Assembly (NCBI GenBank): GCA_016209885.1
Contig: JACQVF010000071.1
Coordinates: 1-53,456 of the forward strand
Reading direction: 5' to 3'
Origin: Gemmatimonadota bacterium
GTDB lineage: Bacteria > Gemmatimonadota > Gemmatimonadetes > Longimicrobiales > Gaopeijiaceae
DNA length: 53,456 nt
Shown here: positions 43,763 through 53,456 of the stretch, piece after piece
Layout: each line of letters begins with the position of its first letter
Numbering within the stretch: the stretch's first letter is position 1
Program-made: the position numbers and the translations under genes
The notes under the pieces: model-generated
What the model saw: only the letters and a program-made list of their open reading frames with translations
Database searches by the model: none
What the model was told of the DNA's origin: nothing

Positions 43763-44488
43763 ATGACGCGCGTACCCAGCGTCCCCCCGCGTGCCGCGGC
43801 ACTCCTGGCGCTCGCCCTTGCGGCTGCCGCCTGCGGCGAACGGGCCGCCGAGACCGAGACGGGCGCCGGTGCCGACACGGCTGCGGCTGCGGCACAGCCG
43901 TCTGCGCAGAACCCCCTTTCCGACCCCGGATCCGAAGCCATGAACGCCACCGCCCCCGACGTCTTCCAGGCGAAGTTCGAGACCGGCAAAGGCGACTTCG
44001 TCATCGAGGTCCACCGCGGGTGGGCGCCCTACGGGGCTGACCGTTTCTACAACCTGGTGCGGAATGGGTTTTACGACGGCGCCCGTTTCTTCCGCGTGAT
44101 CCAGGGCTTCATGGCCCAGTTCGGGATCCCCGGCGACCCCAAGATCGCCGCGGTCTGGCGCACGGCGCAGATGCCCGACGACCCGGTGGTCCAGAGCAAC
44201 AAGCGGGGGTACGTGAGCTACGCCATGGCCGGGCCGAACACCCGCACGACCCAGGTATTCATCAGTTTCGTCGACAACACTCGCCTCGACGAGATGGGCT
44301 TCGCGCCCTTCGGCGTGGTGGTCGAAGGGATGAACGTCGTGGACCAGCTCCACTCCGGGTACGGGGAAGGTGCGCCCCGGGGCACGGGGCCGGCCCAGGC
44401 CCGGATCCAGGCCGAGGGAAACGAGTACCTGAGCCGCGAGTTCCCCAACCTGGATTCCGTCAAGGCGGCGACGATCGCTCAGCCGTGA
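43763..44488 (+). CDS. Cyclophilin-type peptidyl-prolyl isomerase lipoprotein
   Basis: The 241-residue protein has a lipoprotein signal (LALALAAAACG), an Ala/Thr-rich linker, and a cyclophilin domain with GARFFRVIQGFMAQFGIPGD, SYAMAGPNTRTTQVFISFVD and FAPFGVVVEGMNVVDQLHSG. It should catalyse proline isomerisation in protein folding in the periplasm. GGAG lies 5 nt before the ATG and a TATAAT box 49 bp upstream. It is a single-gene unit ending in a repeat/hairpin region. Confidence 0.92.
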   Translation: MTRVPSVPPRAAALLALALAAAACGERAAETETGAGADTAAAAAQPSAQNPLSDPGSEAMNATAPDVFQAKFETGKGDFVIEVHRGWAPYGADRFYNLVRNGFYDGARFFRVIQGFMAQFGIPGDPKIAAVWRTAQMPDDPVVQSNKRGYVSYAMAGPNTRTTQVFISFVDNTRLDEMGFAPFGVVVEGMNVVDQLHSGYGEGAPRGTGPAQARIQAEGNEYLSREFPNLDSVKAATIAQP

Positions 44489-44493
44489 GCGCT

Positions 44494-44551
44494 TAAGCCC
44501 ACAGCGGTAAGCCTGCAGCGGTAAGCCCGCAGCGGCAAGCCCGCGCAGCGG
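44494..44551. repeat. Four-copy 14-bp tandem repeat (TAAGCCYRCAGCGG)
   Basis: Units start at 44494, 44508, 44522 and 44536, the last two bases longer. The array begins 6 bp beyond the cyclophilin stop and runs into the hairpin that separates it from transketolase. Confidence 0.85.
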
Positions 44552-44580
44552 CACCATACCTGGACCGACGGTGCCGCTGC
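44545..44580. terminator. GC-rich hairpin between convergent cyclophilin and transketolase genes
   Basis: An 11-bp perfect inverted repeat (GCAGCGGCACC / GGTGCCGCTGC) with a 14-nt loop lies 17 bp beyond the transketolase stop. It has no T-tract. Its left arm overlaps the last 14-bp repeat unit. Confidence 0.55.
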
Positions 44581-44596
44581 CGACTCCCTTCCTCGC

Positions 44597-46660
44597 TCAC
44601 CGCCGCGCCCGAGCACCTCTGAGCTCTCTGCCCGCGGGTTGCGCGGCCATGCGGGCGACCAGCGCCTGCGCCCGCTCGACGACGCGGTCCACGCGGAAGC
44701 CGAGCTCGTGGAACGCGACCTCGGCGGGCGCCGAGCCGCCGAAGCGGTCGAGACCGATCACATCTCCGTCATCGCCGACCCACTCGCGCCACCCGAGCGT
44801 CACACCCGCCTCGACCGCCAACTTCGGCACCTCGCGCGGCAGCACCTGCTCCCGGTATTCCCCCGGCTGCTCGCGGAACAGCTCCCACGAGGGCATCGAC
44901 ACGGCCCGCGCGCGGATCCCCACGGCCCGCAGCTCCTCGCGGGCCCCGAGTGCCAGGTGCACTTCCGACCCCGTGCCGATGAGGATCACGTCCGGCGGGC
45001 CGCCGTCGGCCTCGGCCAGGACATAGGCGCCGCGCGGCACGCCCCCGGCGATCGGGTGGCGCTGCGGGTCCAGGATCGGGAGGTTCTGCCGGGTGAGCGC
45101 CAACGCCACGGGACCCGAGCGCGTGACCGCGATTCGCCACGCCGCCGCCGTCTCGTTCGCGTCCGCCGGCCGGATGACGGTGAAGCCCGGGATCGCCCGC
45201 AGGCTCATGAGCTGCTCGACGGGCTGGTGCGTCGGCCCGTCCTCCCCCAGCCCGACGCTGTCGTGCGTGAACACGAAGATCGCCCGCGTCTGCATCATCG
45301 CCGCGAGCCGCAGCGACGGACGCATGTAATCGGAGAAGATGAGGAATGTGCCGGCGTACGGCAGCACGCCGCCGTGCAGCGCCAGACCATTCATGATGGC
45401 GCCCATAACGTGCTCCCGCACTCCGAAGTGCAGGTTCCGCTCACCGTACGCGCCGGCCGCGAAGTCGCCGCTCGACGTGATGATCGTCTTGTTCGAGGGC
45501 GCGAGGTCCGCCGACCCGCCCACGAGCTCCGGCAGGTGCTCTGCCAGCGCGTTGAGCACGACCCCGGATGCGTTGCGCGTCGCCTGGGGTTTGCTGCCGC
45601 CGGCGAAAACGGGGATGTCGCGGTCCCATCCGGGCGGCAGCCGGCGCTCCTGGACTCGCGCCCACTCGGCTGCCAGCTCCGGGTGCGCCGCCCGCCAGCG
45701 CTCGAGCTTCTCGCGCCATGCCGCCTCCTGGGCCTGCCCCCGCTCCCGCACCTGCCGGCAATGGGCATGGACCTCCTCCGGCACGTGGAATGCCTCGTGC
45801 GTAGGCCAGCCGTAGAAGTCCTTTGCACCGCGGACGTCCGACTCTCCGAGCGGCTCGCCATGCGCCGCCGCCGTGTCCTGCTTCGTGGGCGCACCGTAGC
45901 CGATATGGCTCCGCACCTTGATGAGCGACGGGCGTGAACGGTCCAACCGCGCCGCCTCGATCGCCGCCGACAGGGCCTCCAGGTCGTTCGCATCGGCCAC
46001 GCCCTGTACGTGCCAGCCATACGCCTCGAAGCGTCTCGGCACGTCCTCGCTGAAGGCCAGCGACGTAGGGCCCTCGATCGTGATCCGGTTGTCGTCGTAG
46101 ATCCAGATGAGCTTCCCCAGCTTGAGATGCCCGGCCAGCGACGCAGCCTCGTGGGAGACCCCCTCCATGAGGTCGCCGTCGCTGCAGAGCACGTAGGTGT
46201 TGTGGCCCACGATTTCGTGGCCGTCGCGGTTGAAACGCGCCGAGAGATGCGCCTCCGCCATGGCCATCCCCACCGAGTTCCCGCACCCCTGCCCCAGCGG
46301 GCCCGTCGTCGTCTCGACGCCGGGCGCGTGAGCGTACTCCGGGTGACCGGGCGTCATCGACCCCCATTGGCGGAATCGCCTCAACTCCTCCAGCGGCAGC
46401 TCATATCCGCTGAGATACAGGGTGCTGTACATGAGCATGGACGCATGGCCGGCCGAGAGCACGAAGCGGTCCCGGTCCGGCCAGCCGGGGTTCGCCGGAT
46501 TGTGCTTGAGGAAGCGGGTGAACAGGAGGTACGCGACGGGCGCCAGCGCCATGGGTGTCCCGGGGTGGCCGGACTTGGCCCGCTGAACCGCATCCATGGA
46601 GAGGGTGCGGATCGCATTGATGCAGAGCTGGTCCAGCTTGCTGAACCCGTTGCCGGTCAC
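44597..46660 (-). CDS. tkt: Transketolase
   Basis: The 687-residue thiamin-diphosphate enzyme moves two-carbon ketol units in the pentose-phosphate and Calvin-type pathways. It has [40 protein letters not shown], the ThDP/Mg motif [20 protein letters not shown] with DDNRITIEG, and the second-domain [22 protein letters not shown]-terminal domain ([13 protein letters not shown]) completes it. I chose the GTG at 46660 because AGGAGG lies 7 nt upstream; a TTG two codons before is too close to it. Confidence 0.95.
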   Translation of the reverse strand: MTGNGFSKLDQLCINAIRTLSMDAVQRAKSGHPGTPMALAPVAYLLFTRFLKHNPANPGWPDRDRFVLSAGHASMLMYSTLYLSGYELPLEELRRFRQWGSMTPGHPEYAHAPGVETTTGPLGQGCGNSVGMAMAEAHLSARFNRDGHEIVGHNTYVLCSDGDLMEGVSHEAASLAGHLKLGKLIWIYDDNRITIEGPTSLAFSEDVPRRFEAYGWHVQGVADANDLEALSAAIEAARLDRSRPSLIKVRSHIGYGAPTKQDTAAAHGEPLGESDVRGAKDFYGWPTHEAFHVPEEVHAHCRQVRERGQAQEAAWREKLERWRAAHPELAAEWARVQERRLPPGWDRDIPVFAGGSKPQATRNASGVVLNALAEHLPELVGGSADLAPSNKTIITSSGDFAAGAYGERNLHFGVREHVMGAIMNGLALHGGVLPYAGTFLIFSDYMRPSLRLAAMMQTRAIFVFTHDSVGLGEDGPTHQPVEQLMSLRAIPGFTVIRPADANETAAAWRIAVTRSGPVALALTRQNLPILDPQRHPIAGGVPRGAYVLAEADGGPPDVILIGTGSEVHLALGAREELRAVGIRARAVSMPSWELFREQPGEYREQVLPREVPKLAVEAGVTLGWREWVGDDGDVIGLDRFGGSAPAEVAFHELGFRVDRVVERAQALVARMAAQPAGRELRGARARR

Positions 46661-46702
46661 CGGCAATCCTCCTCTTCTGTCCGAGTCTAGCAGGTCGCTG
46701 AG

Positions 46703-46729
46703 GAACTACGGCGCGACCCACTGTAGTTC
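46703..46729. promoter_or_regulatory. 7-bp inverted repeat upstream of transketolase (possible operator)
   Basis: GAACTAC (46703-46709) and GTAGTTC (46723-46729) form a perfect inverted repeat with a 13-bp centre, 43 bp upstream of the tkt start. The rest of the 371-bp gap up to glgE (46661-47031) has no clear gene. Confidence 0.3.
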
Positions 46730-47031
46730 GTCGGCGCCCTGCTACACCCTGCTCCCGCCGGCCCCCGAGGCGGTGGCCTCTTCGAGTCCAGTGCAGACGG
46801 ACCGCTTTCCCCGGGGTTAAGCCGATTTCGCGGCTGGCCTACGGCCATGGTGGCACGAAACCTATGCCGGACCGGTACCCCGGGTAAAGTGGCCGGCACC
46901 GTTTGCGTGCACCGGGGGATTTCACCACACTACTTGCGCGTGATTTGCGCTGGGCCGAAGGTCGGCTTGCACGCCGGGATGCCGCCGGGCGACGACGAGT
47001 CCTTGTCGGCGGTGGGCCATGGACGGTTGAG

Positions 47032-49302
47032 ATGGAAGGACCAGAGCGGAAGGCGGGGACGAGGAGGCGCTTGAACGCGCGGGACGCCCGCGGGCGCATC
47101 GTGATCGAGGGGGTGAGCCCCGAGATCGACTGTGGTCGCTTCCCCATCAAGCGTACGGTGGGTGAACGCGTGACGGTGGAAGCGGATGTCTTCGTGGACG
47201 GCCACGATCTCCTGGCCTGCGTCCTGCTCCACCGGCCGGAGTGGCGGCGTACCTGGACGGAAACCGCCATGGAACCCCTTGGGAACGACCGCTGGCGTGC
47301 CGAGTTCTCCGTCGCCGACCTGGGGCGCTACCGCTATACGATCCAGGCGAGGGTCGATCGCTTCGCGACCTGGCGCCGCGACCTGGCGAAATGGGCGCAG
47401 TCCGGCCAGGACGTGGCGATCCACTTCCGCGAGGGAGCCACGCTCGTGCGGGAGGCGAGCCGCCGCGCCAGGGGGCGGGCCCGGGCGCGACTCGAGGCGT
47501 GGGCGGACGAGCTGGAGGCATGCGCCCGCGAGGAGACCGGGAGCCACGCCACGGGCGAAGGTAAGGAGCGAAGGGAGGCCGAGACCGGGCGCGAGCGCGA
47601 GCCCGGCGCCCCGGTGTATGCCGGCGCCTTGGTCCCCGGGACCGTCGCGGGCAGCCGTGAGGAACTGGCAATGGAGGAGCGCGACCCGCGGACCGGGAGC
47701 GCCGGCGGCGCTCAGGGCGCTCCGGCGCCCGGAGCGGGTTCGATCGCGAACCATGCCGGCGACGCTCGCGCGCAAGGCCTTGCACTCGCCCTGGGCGATG
47801 CCCTCGCCGCCAGCATGGCCCGATACGCCGCCCGGGATGCGGACACGACGTACGAGAGGGAGCTCGCCGTCATGGTGGACCGGCCCAAGGCCGGCTTCAG
47901 CACCTGGTACGAGCTCTTTCCGCGCTCATGCTCGCCGGACGGGGTCCGGCACGGGACGTTCAGGGACGTGGAGGCACGGCTCCCCTACCTCGCGGCCATG
48001 GGCTTCGACGTCGTCTACCTCCCACCCGTTCACCCCGTCGGCCGCACGCATCGCAAGGGGCGCAACAACGCACCCACGGCCATCTCCGGTGATCCCGGCA
48101 GTCCCTGGGCCATCGGCTCGGAGGAGGGCGGCCATACGGCGGTCCACGCCGAGCTCGGGACGCTCGACGGTTTTCGCCGTCTTCTGGCCCGGGCGCAGGA
48201 GTTCGGAATCGAGATCGCCCTCGACCTCGCATACCAGTGCTCACCGGACCACCCGTGGGTCAGGGGGCACCCGGAGTGGTTCCGCCGGCGCACGGACGGG
48301 ACGGTCCGGTACGCCGAGAACCCGCCCAAGAAATACGAGGACATCTTCCCTCTCAACTTCGAGACGGACAAGTGGCGCGAGCTCTGGCACGAGCTCAGAG
48401 GCGTCGTCCAGTTCTGGATCGAGCAGGGCGTGCGAATCTTCCGGGTGGACAACCCGCACACCAAGCCCTTCGCGTTCTGGGAGTGGCTCATCCCGGACGT
48501 GAAGCGAGAGCATCCCGACGTGATCTTCCTCTCCGAGGCGTTCACGCGCCCCAAGGTCATGTACCGGCTCGCGAAGCTCGGCTTCACGCAGTCCTACACC
48601 TACTTCGCGTGGCGCAACACGAAGTGGGAGCTCACGGAATACCTCACGGAGCTCACGCGGACCCAGGTGCGCGAGTACTTACGGCCCAACTTCTGGCCGA
48701 ACACGCCCGATATCCTCACCGCGTACCTCCAGACCGGAGGCCGGCCGGCGTTCATGGCACGCCTCGTCCTGGCGGCGACGCTCACGGCGAACTACGGGAT
48801 CTACGGTCCTGCCTTCGAGCTGTGCGAGCACGAGCCGCGGGAACCCGGGAGCGAGGAGTACCTGCACTCCGAGAAGTACGAGATCCGGCACTGGGACCTG
48901 GACCAACCGCACAGCCTCAGGGACTTCATCGCCCGGGTGAACCGGATCCGGCGGGAGAACCCGGCGCTCCAGACCGATCGCACGCTCCTCTTCCACCGGG
49001 TGGACAACGACCAGCTCATCGTCTACAGCAAGCACACGGAGAGCCGATCGAAGGTGATGCTCATGGCCGTCAACCTGGATCCGTATCACACGCACGCGGG
49101 ATGGGTGGACCTGGACATCGATGCCCTTCGCATCGGGCCGCGCGAGACCTATCAGGTCAATGACCTGTTGAGCGGCGCCCGCTACCTCTGGGAGGGCGCG
49201 CACAACTACGTGGAGCTCAACCCCCAGGTGGTTCCGGCCCACGTCTTCCGCATCGAGCGAAAGGTGCGGGGCGAGGCGGACTTCGAGTACTACTCGATGT
49301 GA
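47032..49302 (+). CDS. glgE: Alpha-1,4-glucan:maltose-1-phosphate maltosyltransferase
   Basis: The 756-residue GH13 enzyme extends alpha-glucan with maltose from maltose 1-phosphate. It has the N-terminal sandwich domain (VIEGVSPEIDCGRFPIKRTV), GFSTWYELFPRSCSPDGVRH, GFDVVYLPPVHPVGRTHRKG, the nucleophile Asp in FRVDNPHTKPFAFWEWLIP and the acid Glu in VIFLSEAFTRPKVMYRLAKL. I chose ATG 47032 because it leaves a normal N-terminus; the frame is open to 46903. Residues about 166-247 are a low-complexity insertion (Glu/Arg/Gly/Ala-rich), which explains most of the excess over the usual 660-680 residues. It is followed by treS-maltokinase and malQ. Confidence 0.93.
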   Translation: MEGPERKAGTRRRLNARDARGRIVIEGVSPEIDCGRFPIKRTVGERVTVEADVFVDGHDLLACVLLHRPEWRRTWTETAMEPLGNDRWRAEFSVADLGRYRYTIQARVDRFATWRRDLAKWAQSGQDVAIHFREGATLVREASRRARGRARARLEAWADELEACAREETGSHATGEGKERREAETGREREPGAPVYAGALVPGTVAGSREELAMEERDPRTGSAGGAQGAPAPGAGSIANHAGDARAQGLALALGDALAASMARYAARDADTTYERELAVMVDRPKAGFSTWYELFPRSCSPDGVRHGTFRDVEARLPYLAAMGFDVVYLPPVHPVGRTHRKGRNNAPTAISGDPGSPWAIGSEEGGHTAVHAELGTLDGFRRLLARAQEFGIEIALDLAYQCSPDHPWVRGHPEWFRRRTDGTVRYAENPPKKYEDIFPLNFETDKWRELWHELRGVVQFWIEQGVRIFRVDNPHTKPFAFWEWLIPDVKREHPDVIFLSEAFTRPKVMYRLAKLGFTQSYTYFAWRNTKWELTEYLTELTRTQVREYLRPNFWPNTPDILTAYLQTGGRPAFMARLVLAATLTANYGIYGPAFELCEHEPREPGSEEYLHSEKYEIRHWDLDQPHSLRDFIARVNRIRRENPALQTDRTLLFHRVDNDQLIVYSKHTESRSKVMLMAVNLDPYHTHAGWVDLDIDALRIGPRETYQVNDLLSGARYLWEGAHNYVELNPQVVPAHVFRIERKVRGEADFEYYSM

Positions 49303-49399
49303 GCGATTCGCGATGGGCGATTCGTCATTCGTCATACGGCAGTCTGTGATCCACCTGACGGCCAATCGCGAATCGCGAATCGCCGGTCGCTAATCGCTT
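49303..49399. repeat. GATTCGCG-type repeat pair in inverted orientation (copy 3)
   Basis: GCGATTCGCGATGGGCGATTCG and degenerate units (49303-49334) face GCGAATCGCGAATCGC-type units (49362-49399) across about 27 bp. They fill the gap between glgE and treS and could form a long RNA hairpin just before the treS ribosome site (GGAGAG at 49405). Confidence 0.75.
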
Positions 49400-49412
49400 C
49401 GCAAGGAGAGCC

Positions 49413-52766
<3,354 letters not shown>

Positions 52767-52772
52767 CCGCGG

Positions 52773-53456
52773 ATGGCCGATCCGGGGCTCCGTGACCTCC
52801 GCCGCCTGGCCCGCCTGTACGCCATCCTGACGTCGTACCGGGACATCGAGGGGCGGCGCTGCACCCCGTCCCAGGACGCGCTTCTTCTCACGTTGCGCGC
52901 CCTTGGCGCACACGTGCTGCGGCTCGCCGATGTTCCCGACGCGTTGCATGCTCGACGCCGGGAGCTCTGGGGGCGCGTCCTACCGCTGGTCACGGTGGCG
53001 TGGGACGGGCAGCCGGAGCTGTTGCCCCTGCGTCTGCCGGCCAGCGCCTCGGGCGCGCGCCTCGGCTGCCGGCTCGCACTCGAAGGCGCGGAAGCGCGTT
53101 CGTGGGAGGTGAAGCTCGACGCGATTCCGCTGCACCGCACGGCGGAGTTCGATGGCTTGCACTATGTCGCCCGCCCGATCGCCATTCCGGGGTCGTTACC
53201 ACCCGGGTACCACCGCCTGACTCTGGAGCCGCTGGACGGCGTCGCCTGCGGAGCGGTCGCGAGGCCCGTGGAGATGCTCCTCGTTTCGGCTCCACGGCGC
53301 CTGCACGATCCGTACGCGGAAGCCGGCAGAAAGGTGTGGGGCGCTTTCCTGCCGGCGTACGCGGTGCGTTCGGCCCGCAACTGGGGCTGTGGCGATCTCA
53401 CGGACGTGGCGGAGCTCGGCCGCTGGATCGCCGCGCAGGGAGGGTCGCTGCTGGCC
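52773..53456 (+). CDS. malQ: 4-alpha-glucanotransferase, N-terminal part (cut by window edge)
   Basis: The first 228 codons are visible. An N-terminal sandwich-like domain covers about residues 1-175. The start of the GH77 barrel follows (KVWGAFLPAYAVRSARNWGC then GDLTDVAELGRWIAAQGGS), a diagnostic MalQ segment. The enzyme transfers alpha-1,4-glucan chains. Its ATG is 4 bp after the treS-maltokinase stop, so it is in the same transcript. The catalytic residues are beyond the window. Confidence 0.88.
   Translation, partial: MADPGLRDLRRLARLYAILTSYRDIEGRRCTPSQDALLLTLRALGAHVLRLADVPDALHARRRELWGRVLPLVTVAWDGQPELLPLRLPASASGARLGCRLALEGAEARSWEVKLDAIPLHRTAEFDGLHYVARPIAIPGSLPPGYHRLTLEPLDGVACGAVARPVEMLLVSAPRRLHDPYAEAGRKVWGAFLPAYAVRSARNWGCGDLTDVAELGRWIAAQGGSLLA

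Overview
The window is high-GC bacterial DNA, mostly dense housekeeping and metabolic genes in short operons. Several lipobox-bearing lipoproteins, a class A PBP, an S46 dipeptidyl-peptidase and a periplasmic-type PDZ protein point to a diderm envelope. That set, with a GlgE trehalose-to-glucan cluster and a SMUG1-type glycosylase, would suit Gemmatimonadota or a nearby phylum. This placement is inference; no rRNA is present to settle it.

Layout. 1-4420 (minus): a methylmalonyl-CoA/propionyl-CoA operon (biotin carboxylase, RlmD-type 23S methyltransferase, biotin carrier, TPR protein, start of methylmalonyl-CoA mutase). 4729-5874: cation/proton antiporter. 6021-6929: PDZ protein. 7157-7740: remnant of a type IIG restriction-modification enzyme. 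7745-11150: acyl-CoA carboxylase carboxyltransferase after a ligand-binding lipoprotein. 11316-17760 (minus): RNase Z, a small unknown, TyrA, an AroA-Cmk fusion and ribosomal protein S1, with two good intrinsic terminators. 18072-21637 (plus): amidohydrolase lipoprotein, small lipoprotein, GlpD. 21728-24922: large divergent class A PBP. 25113-25841: SMUG1-like glycosylase. 26229-31655 (plus): a three-gene split glutamate-synthase-like operon. 31789-38578 (minus): a succinate dehydrogenase/fumarate reductase operon with one anchor gene, followed by an argininosuccinate-lyase-like gene and an S46 peptidase. 38579-43650: accessory region with small unknowns, tRNA-Leu, and decayed toxin and phage terminase fragments. 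43763-46660: cyclophilin lipoprotein and transketolase. 47032-53456 (plus): GlgE, TreS-maltokinase fusion and the start of MalQ.

How the genes work together. The carboxylase parts (biotin carboxylase, carrier, carboxyltransferase) and the mutase make a propionyl-CoA to succinyl-CoA route. TreS-maltokinase turns trehalose into maltose 1-phosphate, GlgE polymerises it to alpha-glucan, and MalQ rearranges the glucans. The FAD-subunit gene of the succinate/fumarate enzyme has Cys where covalent-FAD enzymes have His, and it sits directly before a fumarate-releasing-type lyase. This pair and the split glutamate synthase with a degenerate partner are the most interesting systems here.

Other signals are an 8-bp-period GATTCGCG intergenic repeat in three places, a sharply AT-rich patch inside tyrA, and GC-rich hairpins without T-tracts between convergent genes. 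I saw no CRISPR array and no intact transposase or integrase.
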